The position numbers and the translations under genes were made by a program. Under the pieces are notes generated by a model. That model saw only the letters and a program-made list of their open reading frames with translations, was not told the origin of the DNA and did no database searches. Shown one piece after another: positions 6,724 to 13,605 of a DNA stretch of 13,605 nucleotides (position 1 is the first letter of the stretch; each line of letters opens with the position of its first letter). Origin of the DNA: Gammaproteobacteria bacterium (lineage in GTDB: Bacteria > Pseudomonadota > Gammaproteobacteria > SZUA-152); contig QIGJ01000209.1 in assembly GCA_003229995.1 (NCBI GenBank), positions 1-13,605 on the forward strand, in the 5' to 3' direction.

Positions 6724-6790
6724 TTAACCCTTGCCCCTTTTATCTATTCTTGTAGAGCGCCGCAAAATATTGCGCGCCTTGCCGTTGCTC
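6724..6790. other. Short gap between actF and the palindromic element
   Basis: A noncoding 67-bp stretch upstream of actF. It contains an imperfect stem around CGCAA-AATA-TTGCG at about 6760-6775 and the actF ribosome site (AAGGG just before ATG 6723). A promoter for actF could lie here on the minus strand, but I see no convincing hexamer pair. Confidence 0.4.
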
Positions 6791-6951
6791 TAAGTAGTAA
6801 TGCAGCATTGTTTTAACAAAATGTCCGCCGAATTTTTTGAGTGACTCAAGGCGCAGCGAAAGGAGCATAGCGCGCTATGTAACGGGAGCTGCAACGCTGT
6901 GTCACTCAAAAAAGGCAAGGAAATGTTAAAATAATGATGCATAACTACTTA
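6791..6951. mobile_element. MITE-like palindromic element between actE and actF
   Basis: The 28-bp ends 6791-6818 and 6924-6951 are inverted copies matching at 25 of 28 positions (outer end TAAGTAGT). Inside them is a second, perfect 13-bp inverted repeat, TTTTTTGAGTGAC at 6833-6845 against 6901-6913. The centre is a perfect 14-bp palindrome, CATAGCGCGCTATG, at 6866-6879. The whole 161-bp unit is thus nearly symmetric and codes for nothing, as expected of a miniature inverted-repeat transposable element or large REP-like sequence. I could not identify a clear target-site duplication. The last three bases, TTA on the plus strand, are the actE stop codon on the minus strand. Confidence 0.65.
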
Positions 6952-7476
6952 TTGTGCCGCCATCCGGGTTTCGTTCACCAAACCATTTTTGAGATAGTTC
7001 ACCACATGCCAACGCTCTTCGACACTCAGATCGTTCGAACCACCCTGCTCTCCCACGACACCGTAAGCCGGCATCACATAACTGCCAAACGTAATCGTGC
7101 CCCACAGCCAGCCTTCACTCAGTGATGCCTGCACATAATCATCCGTCAGATCAATGGCACCTATTTTGCTGGCCACAGGTGACTCCGCTTTACCCGTCAA
7201 GCCATGGCAAGCGGAACAATAAATACGAAAAAGAGTGCGCCCCTTTTTCAACGACGCTGTAGTCACTGCTATCGGGTTAACCAGATCCTTTGATTCCTCC
7301 CGGTTTGCCACTTTGGTTGGAATACCCATCACTGGAACCGAACGTGCCGGAAAGGGTGTCATCACTCCTTCCTGTGGCTTAATGCTGGGCTGGTTCATCA
7401 TGTCTTGCGACCACGGCCAAGCCAGCACCGCAGAAGGAAGCGCCAATACCGTCAACAGCACTGCAATGCGTTTCAT
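6949..7476 (-). CDS. actE: Alternative complex III subunit ActE (monohaem cytochrome c)
   Basis: ActE is the periplasmic monohaem cytochrome c subunit through which ACIII passes electrons on. The 175-aa precursor has a Sec signal MKRIAVLLTVLALPSAVLA with a signal peptidase I-type AxA-like end. No lipobox Cys is seen at the cleavage site, whereas several ActE proteins are lipoproteins. The haem site is CSACH (Cys87, Cys90, His91), and Met135 in GSYVMPAYG is the probable sixth ligand. The C-terminal helix WHVVNYLKN is typical of class I cytochromes c. It overlaps actD by 4 bp (ATGA) and has a good GAGG ribosome site. Its TAA stop is the outer edge of the palindromic element, so the native C-terminus may have been changed by insertion. 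Confidence 0.92.
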   Translation of the reverse strand: MKRIAVLLTVLALPSAVLAWPWSQDMMNQPSIKPQEGVMTPFPARSVPVMGIPTKVANREESKDLVNPIAVTTASLKKGRTLFRIYCSACHGLTGKAESPVASKIGAIDLTDDYVQASLSEGWLWGTITFGSYVMPAYGVVGEQGGSNDLSVEERWHVVNYLKNGLVNETRMAAQ

Positions 7477-8000
7477 CGAATCGCCTCTTCTCGAATTTCC
7501 AATACCTTGTGCTTTTCAAAAAGTCCCTTTACTGATTCACCGATGCTCTCATCGATTTCCACAATAATAGCCACTTGATCCAGGCTCACTTTTTCGCTGT
7601 ACAACGCACTGCGTTTCCTTAACAACCCTGACAAAAAGATAAAGGCGAAAAACGTCAGCCATACCGCAAAGAAAATCAGCATTTCATACATCAATACAAA
7701 ATTTGACGGCAACGGAATAATCGGCTTGCCTCCTTGTGGCTGCACCAGAAAAGACGCCTGTGCGGCGGCCAAAAACAGGAAGCCAAAAGTGACGCCAAAA
7801 ACGGCACCAAACAAGGTGAATTTTTGAAGGTGTACCGGGCGATCACCCAACACTTCTTCCACGTCGGGATGCTCAATCGGTGATGTCATGGTGACATCAT
7901 CCACCGTTAATCCCGGCACTTCATTGCGGCGAATATCGGCGATGGCATCATGAGCTTCTTCAAAATCACCAAACAGGCCCATCATTCTTTTTTTACTCAT
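7473..8000 (-). CDS. actD: Alternative complex III subunit ActD (DUF3341 membrane protein)
   Basis: ActD is the small membrane subunit of ACIII with a cytoplasmic ferredoxin-like fold and two transmembrane helices; its catalytic role is unknown and it is thought to be structural. The 175-aa product begins MSKKRMMGLFGDFEEAHDAI, the typical DUF3341 opening. Helices lie at about 61-83 and 100-126, and the C-terminal part returns to the cytoplasm. The ATG directly follows the actC stop (TAAATG) and has a strong AGGGAGGG site 7 nt upstream. The 3' end overlaps actE by 4 bp, so actC-actD-actE are tightly coupled. Confidence 0.93.
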   Translation of the reverse strand: MSKKRMMGLFGDFEEAHDAIADIRRNEVPGLTVDDVTMTSPIEHPDVEEVLGDRPVHLQKFTLFGAVFGVTFGFLFLAAAQASFLVQPQGGKPIIPLPSNFVLMYEMLIFFAVWLTFFAFIFLSGLLRKRSALYSEKVSLDQVAIIVEIDESIGESVKGLFEKHKVLEIREEAIR

Positions 8001-9413
8001 TTATGTACCCTCCCTGCCAGTCGTTTGAGTTGCCGGTTTTGCATGATCCGTCATACGCACCAGATCTTCCTCACCCAAGGACCGCTTACGATGAAAGACC
8101 ATTTCTTTCACTTCATACATGGATACCGATGGGAACACTTTCACAAATATCAGGAACAACATACCGAACCAGCCAAAGCTGCCAAACACGATGGCCCATT
8201 CAACAATGCTGCCATACATAATGTCCCACTGATGTGGCTCCTGCGACATGGACAATGTCGGTGCCACAATCATCCAGCGTTCAAAGAACATGCCCAGATT
8301 CAGGAACAACGAGACCACAAACATGGTAGGCATGTGCCGACGCAATTTTCTGAAAGCCAGGGCAAAAGGCAACACGGAACCGCAGAAGAGCATGGTCCAG
8401 AATATCCAGGCATACGCACCCGTTGCCTTGGCGATCAACAGCTCTTTGTTATAGATGTCATGGCCATACCAGACAGAAGCAAACTCGATAAGGTTCAGGT
8501 AAGTCCATACCATTGCGATAGCAAAGGTCAGTTTGGCCGTCTTTTCCATAATCGGCAGCGTCATGTAATCTTCAAAGCGGAAGAAATAACGCAACAGGAT
8601 AAACAGCGTAATAATAGCCGCACAGCCCGAATACAATGCACCTGCTACAAAGTACGGTGGGAAAGTAGTGATGTGCCAGCCCGGCATAATAGACATCGCA
8701 AAGTCAGCCGACACAATAGAATGCACCGATACCGCCAGCGGAATCAGGAAGCAGGCCATCAACAAATAAATCTTACGGAAATTGCGCCACTGCTTATCAC
8801 TACCCACCCAGCCCAGTGACAGGATGGTATACAGCTTTTTGCGCCAGCCAGTCGTGTTATCACGACAGATCGCCAAATCAGGAATCATGCCGACAAACAG
8901 GAACAGCATGGATGCCGTAAGATAGGTCGTAATGGCAAACGCATCCCATACTAACGGTGAACGGAAATTTGGCCAGATACCCCGGTCACTGACATAAGGA
9001 AGCACCCAGTACAGATTCCAGACACGCCCCAGATGAATCATCGGGAATATGCCTGCTGTCATCAATGAAAACGTCGTCATGGCTTCGGCAAACCGGTATA
9101 TCGGTTTGCGCCAATCTGCATGGATCAAATGCAAAATCGCCGACAATAATGTACCGGAGTGACTCATGCCAATCCAAAACACAAAAGCGGCAATATACAT
9201 ATCCCACATATGTGGATTATTCAGATTGGCCGTACCCATACCCACGGTGTACTGGATATATTCTGCCACCACCGCGCAGGCTACCATGGCAATACACACT
9301 GCCAGCGTCACCCAGTAGGCAGGACGCGGGTTTTCCATGCTTTTCAACACGTCAGTGTTGATCTTTGCCCACGCAATCTGCTCGTTAATATCTTTTTCTG
9401 TGACCATCGTCAT
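8001..9413 (-). CDS. actC: Alternative complex III subunit ActC (NrfD-like quinol-site membrane protein)
   Basis: ActC is the main NrfD/PsrC-type membrane subunit of ACIII, contacting the Fe-S protein ActB2 and forming the quinol-binding region. The protein is 470 aa with ten hydrophobic helices (about 32-52, 71-97, 107-127, 157-179, 214-236, 252-276, 292-315, 331-353, 361-383, 400-425). Family landmarks are GMSHSGTLLSAILHL in helix 2, SADFAMSIMPGWHITTFPPYF before helix 6, and EFASVWYGHD. The start is ATG 9413, with AAGGTGA about 7 nt upstream; a second ATG lies two codons in. It begins 51 nt after actB2 and abuts actD. Confidence 0.95.
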   Translation of the reverse strand: MTMVTEKDINEQIAWAKINTDVLKSMENPRPAYWVTLAVCIAMVACAVVAEYIQYTVGMGTANLNNPHMWDMYIAAFVFWIGMSHSGTLLSAILHLIHADWRKPIYRFAEAMTTFSLMTAGIFPMIHLGRVWNLYWVLPYVSDRGIWPNFRSPLVWDAFAITTYLTASMLFLFVGMIPDLAICRDNTTGWRKKLYTILSLGWVGSDKQWRNFRKIYLLMACFLIPLAVSVHSIVSADFAMSIMPGWHITTFPPYFVAGALYSGCAAIITLFILLRYFFRFEDYMTLPIMEKTAKLTFAIAMVWTYLNLIEFASVWYGHDIYNKELLIAKATGAYAWIFWTMLFCGSVLPFALAFRKLRRHMPTMFVVSLFLNLGMFFERWMIVAPTLSMSQEPHQWDIMYGSIVEWAIVFGSFGWFGMLFLIFVKVFPSVSMYEVKEMVFHRKRSLGEEDLVRMTDHAKPATQTTGREGT

Positions 9414-9464
9414 TGTTATATCACCTTAATCTTTTTGACGGCTCTGCTTAAAAAACATTCCGAT

Positions 9465-10307
9465 CTAAATATCTTCACGCACCCGTTCGAGGTACATCAC
9501 CGATGGGTCAACGTTAAGTTCTTCAAAGATTCGATAACCCCGCAAATCAGCATCTTTTTTGGCCAGTTTGGTTTTTTGGTAAACACCCCGTTCCACTTGG
9601 TGTTTTTTCCAGAGTTTGTTGACCATGCTGTCTTCATCCATGGTGTCGCCAAACACAATGGCCGACGTTGGACAGGATTGCGCACAAGCGGGTACCACTT
9701 CGCCATCCTTTACTTTACGGTCTTCCATAAAAGCCGTGTCTTTAACTGAACGAATTCGCTGCATACAGAAGGTACATTTTTCCATCACACCTTTGTCGCG
9801 CACAGAAATATCAGGATTAAGCTGCTGCTCCATCGGCTCAGGCCAAGCTGACTCGTAATAGGAATAAAAGTTGAAATAACGCACACGGAAGGGGCAGTTA
9901 TTGGAACAATACCGTGAACCGATGCAACGGTTGTATACCTGCGCATTCAGGCCATCAGGCGTGTGATAAGTCGCTGCTACTGGGCAAACCGGCTCGCAAG
10001 TCGCTGCACCACACTGCTGACACATCATCGGCAGGAAGCTGGCCCCCTGCTCCGGGTGTTCCAGTTCCTGCTGATCCCAGTAACGTTCAATACGCATCCA
10101 GTGCATGGCCTGGCCTTTTTCAAATCTTTCTTTACCGACCACGGCCAGATTGTTTTCCGCATAACAGGCGGTGGAGCAGGCATTGCAACCCGTGCATAAA
10201 TCCAGATTGATGGCCATGGCCCAACGATGTTCGTACTCGTGATGACCGCCCTCTTCGGCACCTTTGCGATAATCTGACCAATGGTTGAGAATATTATTCA
10301 ATGACAT
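9465..10307 (-). CDS. actB2: Alternative complex III Fe-S subunit ActB2 (separate gene)
   Basis: This is the ferredoxin-like electron-wire subunit of ACIII, carrying electrons between the quinol site and the cytochromes. It is 280 aa with four cysteine groups: Cys38/41/44/48, Cys96/99/104/108, Cys128/134/138 and Cys178/181 with 208/212. Fifteen ligands, with Ser131 in place of the fourth Cys of the CIGSRYCSNNCP group, predict three [4Fe-4S] clusters and one [3Fe-4S] cluster, the complement known for ActB. There is no signal peptide, so export must be as a partner of Tat-targeted ActB1. In many ACIII clusters B1 and B2 are fused; here the ATG lies 2 bp after the actB1 stop, with a GGAGGG ribosome site inside the end of actB1. 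Confidence 0.93.
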   Translation of the reverse strand: MSLNNILNHWSDYRKGAEEGGHHEYEHRWAMAINLDLCTGCNACSTACYAENNLAVVGKERFEKGQAMHWMRIERYWDQQELEHPEQGASFLPMMCQQCGAATCEPVCPVAATYHTPDGLNAQVYNRCIGSRYCSNNCPFRVRYFNFYSYYESAWPEPMEQQLNPDISVRDKGVMEKCTFCMQRIRSVKDTAFMEDRKVKDGEVVPACAQSCPTSAIVFGDTMDEDSMVNKLWKKHQVERGVYQKTKLAKKDADLRGYRIFEELNVDPSVMYLERVREDI

Positions 10308-10309
10308 GA

Positions 10310-12523
10310 TTAAGTGCCCTCCGTACGACGAACCTGCTCAACTGGCACAGTTCCCACCAACTTGCGTCCCACCTGACTGTCTCCAGCCCCCGTTCCCATG
10401 CGTACGATGGACAGCGAATCTGCCGCCCCCACACGTTTCACCGTCACACGCGTGCTATACATGGCCAACTCACCGGTTTTACTGTCTGTGGTTGCATCAA
10501 GAATTTGCAGGGGATTGACACCCAGCCCTTTGGCATAACGCCCGTAAGCTTCATGCCCCTGACCCAGTGGTATTGCCACCGCATCGGCATGCATGCCTTT
10601 AAGCAACACTGCACGCAATTTGACTGAGCCCTGTGCGGAATTCACTTCCACTAAATCCAGATTGCCAATACCCATTTTCGCGGCAGTATCCGGATGCATT
10701 TCCACCCAGGAATCCCACACGACTTTACTGATTTGATCCGGTGCTTCCTGTAACCAAGGCAGGTTGGCATGGCGACCATCAAACAGACCCAGACGAGGCG
10801 ATGGCACCAGGGTCAAACCGGCATTGTCATCCACGACAGGTGCCGCAAACGAGACGACGGTGGATTGCAGATTTTTCGCACCAGCATCCACCTTGATAAC
10901 ACCCGTCTGCAGAGCAGCATTCCAGAATTCGTCATTATTTTTCGCCTCGTTTTTCACCGATGTCGGCATGGCGGCGAAGGCGTTGCGCAAGTACGCATAA
11001 TAATCCTCGAACTGACCATACTCTTCTTTTTTACGCTGTTTGAGTAAGGTCAGCAGGATATCACCCAGCCCTTTGGTTTCTGCATTGAGTTTTTCCATCA
11101 ATGGCTGCTGCACATGTATCGCACGGGCCTCAGTCTGATCAGCAGGCACCTGCGTGCCCCAGTCTTCCAGATAGGAATCTACCGGCAACACCAGATCAGC
11201 CGCCATCGTGGTTTCATCAGGGAATTGCGAAATGGCCACCTTGAAACCAATGTTGGACATTGCTTCTGCCAGCCCCAGGCTCTTGGGTGTACTGTAAACC
11301 GGATTGCTGCCATGAAAGATCACCGCATCCAGTTTTTTTGCTTTGGCCGCTTCGACAAAGGCCACCAAATCGGCAGTGCCGCCTTGTTTGGCCATGAGTT
11401 GAGGAAAGGGGAACTCGCCCGCAGATTCGATGGTCTTGCCGACATTGCCGAGAATATGATTCAACATCATGATGGCGGCTGTCGTGGCATAACCTTGTGC
11501 CTGTCCCTCAACGCTTGCACCCGCCAGCACCAAACTCGGCGAACGTTCAGCCAGCAACTGGGTTACACGCTGAATACGATCACCGGTAACACCGGTAATC
11601 TTCACCACTTTGCTGATATCGTACTGATTGATCAGTGAAAGAACATCGGAAGGAATACCTGCATCGCTTACTCTGATTTTGTTCAGCAGCACATTCGCCA
11701 TACCCAATGCCAGCACGGCTTCTGTGCCCGGCTTAATAGCCAGCCACAAATCAGCGCTTCCGCCTGTCAGTGACATTTTGGATTCAATCTGCACCAACAG
11801 TCCGCGCTCCTTATTAGTACGGAATTTGGCGTATTGCCCGGCGTAATGTACCGGGGACTGGCTGGCACCCATGAAATCCGCACCAAAGGAAACAATCATT
11901 TTTGCCTTGTCAAGGCGTAGGCGAGGATTGGCTTCACCCAGCATGTCCTGGTTGACTGCACGGGAAACGGCATTATTGACGACTTCATGCGCGTAGTGAT
12001 TGGTTGATCCCATCGCATCAAGGTGATTTGTCAGCAACACGGACTGGTGGCCACTGATGGTGCCCGTAAACCAGGCAAAACGGTCGCCACTGACGGCACC
12101 CAGTTTTTCTTCCAGAGTTTTCAGCGCATCACCCCAGCTGACCGGCGTCAGACTGCCACCGCTACGCATCATCGGTGTGGTAATGCGATCCGGATTGTAA
12201 TGCCCCTGCACACCAGCCTGCCCCATCATACAGAGCTTGCCATTATTCACTGCTGTATCCGGATTACCTTCCAGCTTTAGCACACGACCTTCGCGCACCC
12301 GGCCGTGAATACCGCAGCCTGCTGCACATTGTGTGCAGGTCGAGGCATACCAGACACCCACTCCCGGAATGACATATTCTTCCGGCATAAGATAGGACAC
12401 CACATCTTCTTTACCTTCTTCGAGAGTAACAGTCGTGGGCATATCACAACCCGTCAGTGCGACACCCGCACCACTCCAACCCATCACCTTCAGAAAGCTT
12501 CTACGGTTCATTTTTCCGCTCAT
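10310..12523 (-). CDS. actB1: Alternative complex III subunit ActB1 (molybdopterin oxidoreductase-like, Tat-exported)
   Basis: ActB1 has the fold of the DMSO-reductase-family catalytic subunit but in characterised ACIII binds no molybdenum cofactor. The 737-aa product starts with a Tat signal: NRRSFLK at residues 6-12, a hydrophobic stretch, then LTGC with Cys26 as a possible lipobox, which suggests an exported lipid-anchored protein. Cys63-x2-Cys66-x3-Cys70-x27-Cys98 is the standard N-terminal [4Fe-4S] motif of the family. The C-terminal third has the aspartate-decarboxylase-like domain expected of the family (WLQEAPDQISKVVWDSWVEMHPDTA onward, written here only in part). Start ATG 12523 has GGA upstream; a second ATG at 12511 keeps the Tat motif. 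It is followed 2 bp later by actB2. Loss of cofactor binding is known for the family, not proven here. Confidence 0.9.
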   Translation of the reverse strand: MSGKMNRRSFLKVMGWSGAGVALTGCDMPTTVTLEEGKEDVVSYLMPEEYVIPGVGVWYASTCTQCAAGCGIHGRVREGRVLKLEGNPDTAVNNGKLCMMGQAGVQGHYNPDRITTPMMRSGGSLTPVSWGDALKTLEEKLGAVSGDRFAWFTGTISGHQSVLLTNHLDAMGSTNHYAHEVVNNAVSRAVNQDMLGEANPRLRLDKAKMIVSFGADFMGASQSPVHYAGQYAKFRTNKERGLLVQIESKMSLTGGSADLWLAIKPGTEAVLALGMANVLLNKIRVSDAGIPSDVLSLINQYDISKVVKITGVTGDRIQRVTQLLAERSPSLVLAGASVEGQAQGYATTAAIMMLNHILGNVGKTIESAGEFPFPQLMAKQGGTADLVAFVEAAKAKKLDAVIFHGSNPVYSTPKSLGLAEAMSNIGFKVAISQFPDETTMAADLVLPVDSYLEDWGTQVPADQTEARAIHVQQPLMEKLNAETKGLGDILLTLLKQRKKEEYGQFEDYYAYLRNAFAAMPTSVKNEAKNNDEFWNAALQTGVIKVDAGAKNLQSTVVSFAAPVVDDNAGLTLVPSPRLGLFDGRHANLPWLQEAPDQISKVVWDSWVEMHPDTAAKMGIGNLDLVEVNSAQGSVKLRAVLLKGMHADAVAIPLGQGHEAYGRYAKGLGVNPLQILDATTDSKTGELAMYSTRVTVKRVGAADSLSIVRMGTGAGDSQVGRKLVGTVPVEQVRRTEGT

Positions 12524-12581
12524 AATCGTTATTCCGCTCTATTGAACCCACCCAAATCTACATTAAACCCGCATGTACTGA

Positions 12582-13178
12582 TTACTTGTGACACTTCCAA
12601 CAATCGCCCGGCGCACCGAGATCTTTGTTTTCAATATGGCAATTGATACAGAAACCCATATTCAACGGCTTCACCTTGTTAGCCACTGTCATGTTTTCCA
12701 CATCGCCATGACAAAACGCGCATATTTCCTTGATATTTTCCACTGGAAATTCACGATCAAATGCCAGAGTTTTCAAATGCTTTTCATGGGTGAAATGCAC
12801 GAAATCCGGTAGATCATGAACTTTTTTCCAGGGGGGAGACTCTTTATCTTCCCAGTATTTTGTTAGTTGTTGAATGCGCGGTTTATCCGTCGCAATCACT
12901 TTGTGACAACCCATGCATTTGCTGGTAGGCGGGATACCTGCCACCGTGCTGCGACGTGCATAGGTATGGCAATACATGCAGTTAATGCCATTGTCCTTGA
13001 CGTGAATATCGTGTGGAAACTCGATGGGCTGAGGCACATCTTCCCCCTTGTGTGTGCCACTCGGTGGTACCACATCGTACTTGGTAGCCAGTGTCACGGA
13101 AGACATCAGCAACATCACCAGGAATATTATCCCGGCAAGTCCCGCGCCCGGATTGATCAAACGGTTCTTCACTACCAT
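12582..13178 (-). CDS. actA: Alternative complex III subunit ActA (pentahaem cytochrome c)
   Basis: ActA is the membrane-anchored periplasmic pentahaem cytochrome of ACIII. From ATG 13178 the protein is 198 aa: one N-terminal membrane anchor (about residues 11-32), then five CxxCH sites at residues 67-71, 88-92, 153-157, 177-181 and 193-197. His residues at 56, 59, 121, 128, 131 and 134 are available as distal ligands. The last haem motif, CWKCHK, is at the very C-terminus, as is common in this family. The start is set by GAGGA 5 nt upstream of 13178; the frame continues up to a GTG at 13244, but that site has no comparable ribosome signal. It is the first gene of the act operon, 58 bp before actB1. 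Confidence 0.94.
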   Translation of the reverse strand: MVVKNRLINPGAGLAGIIFLVMLLMSSVTLATKYDVVPPSGTHKGEDVPQPIEFPHDIHVKDNGINCMYCHTYARRSTVAGIPPTSKCMGCHKVIATDKPRIQQLTKYWEDKESPPWKKVHDLPDFVHFTHEKHLKTLAFDREFPVENIKEICAFCHGDVENMTVANKVKPLNMGFCINCHIENKDLGAPGDCWKCHK

Positions 13179-13605
13179 TTTCTTCCTCGATACATTTTGT
13201 TGTTTATCTTTTGTTTTCACCAGTGTTCTCACGAACCCCGGCACAAAGCCAATGGGTTAAAAACGCAGAAAACACTGCCCTGCCAGACAAATAACTGGCA
13301 AAACATGCTCTTTAAACACAGCTCGCACTGCAATATGGGAATTTTCAGACTTCTGCTAAATCAAGCCAGCCGAAGTAGCCGCTTGCTCTCCCTCAATTTT
13401 TTGCGGATGTATCCGCTTGTTATTTTAAACAGGCCACTCTCCTCGGCCCATCATCGTTGTCGTCGCAGTTTCTTGTTGGCTCTGCCTGACGGGCACTGGG
13501 TACCTCACCGCAGACACTACCTTTGAACCGAACTGGCTAATCGAAACGTACCTTCAAGTTGCTGTCACAACCCGTATATCAGAATGTTATTCTCAATCCT
13601 AACAT
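13179..13605 (-). promoter_or_regulatory. Upstream/leader region of the act operon
   Basis: I see no gene with support here; open frames on either strand are shadows or lack a recognisable product. The region must contain the act promoter, but I cannot fix a -35/-10 pair. It has several inverted repeats: a 10-bp stem between 13221-13230 and 13268-13277 (CAGTGTTCTC against GAAAACACTG, one wobble), TGCCAG/CTGGCA at 13281-13300, GCGGAT/ATCCGC at 13403-13416, and AGAAT/ATTCT at 13581-13593. These could shape a long untranslated leader. Confidence 0.45.
13581..13593. promoter_or_regulatory. Operator-like palindrome AGAAT-GTT-ATTCT
   Basis: A perfect 5+3+5 dyad in AT-rich DNA at the window edge, about 400 bp upstream of actA. 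It resembles a transcription-factor half-site pair, but I cannot name the factor, and the gene it serves may lie outside the window. Confidence 0.25.

Noticed and set aside
6833..6913. Inner 13-bp inverted repeat as an intrinsic terminator between actE and actF
   Set aside because: On both strands the stem is followed by an A-tract rather than a T-tract, and the loop is over 50 nt, so it does not fit a Rho-independent terminator.
7950..8819. 289-codon open frame on the plus strand
   Set aside because: It lies wholly antisense to actC/actD, which have clear family features. Its translation is rich in His, Gln and Arg, as expected of the complement of membrane-protein codons.
5689..13178. Polysulfide/thiosulfate reductase or Nrf-type operon
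   Set aside because: Single subunits resemble those systems. The combined set of pentahaem ActA, ActB1/B2 with a [3Fe-4S]-type Ser substitution, two NrfD-like proteins, DUF3341 ActD and monohaem ActE is specific to alternative complex III.
13403..13430. GCGGAT/ATCCGC hairpin as a terminator
   Set aside because: On the plus strand it has a T-rich tail, but no plus-strand gene precedes it, and the stem is short with a 2-nt loop. On the minus strand the tail is A-rich.
12867..13526. 219-codon open frame on the plus strand
   Set aside because: It is antisense to actA over much of its length, composition is shadow-like, and it resembles no family. ActA has five haem motifs in the other strand.
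1..13605. CRISPR array, tRNA or rRNA genes, prophage
   Set aside because: No regularly spaced repeats, no cloverleaf or rRNA-like sequence and no phage genes were seen.

Overview
The window looks like chromosomal DNA of a gammaproteobacterium of moderate G+C. Three things point that way: a gspGHIJK block of the type II secretion system (T2SS), a rhombosortase, and an sspA-sspB pair. Most genes lie on the minus strand. The exception is the rhombosortase, transcribed divergently from gspG and ending 6 bp from the convergent sspB.

Layout by coordinate. 1-467: no recognisable gene; it holds two exact 30-bp palindromic repeats in opposite orientation. 468-3566 (minus): the pseudopilin operon gspG-gspH-gspI-gspJ-gspK, with overlapping or closely spaced genes and no gspL/M/N in view downstream. 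3652-4251 (plus): a rhombosortase-type rhomboid protease. 4258-5316 (minus): sspA-sspB. 5627-5652: a strong intrinsic terminator. 5689-13178 (minus): a complete alternative complex III (ACIII) cluster in the order actA, actB1, actB2, actC, actD, actE, actF. 6791-6951: a 161-bp palindromic MITE-like element between actE and actF; its edge provides the actE stop codon. 13179-13605: the actA leader, with several small palindromes.

Function. The act genes encode a membrane quinol:cytochrome c / electron-carrier oxidoreductase: pentahaem cytochrome (ActA), molybdopterin-oxidoreductase-like protein (ActB1), Fe-S protein (ActB2), two NrfD-like quinol-site membrane proteins (ActC, ActF), a two-TM subunit (ActD) and a monohaem cytochrome (ActE). 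It replaces the bc1 complex in function. In many beta- and gammaproteobacteria the bc1 genes petABC sit directly upstream of sspA-sspB, and here the ACIII cluster occupies that place. The second theme is secretion. GspG-K build the T2SS pseudopilus and tip, and the adjacent rhombosortase is the known maturation protease for GlyGly-CTERM proteins, many of which are T2SS substrates.

The most interesting points are the apparent bc1-to-ACIII exchange at the ssp locus, the palindromic element inside the ACIII operon, the rhombosortase-T2SS linkage, and an actB split into two genes whose B1 part still carries a full four-cysteine cluster motif.
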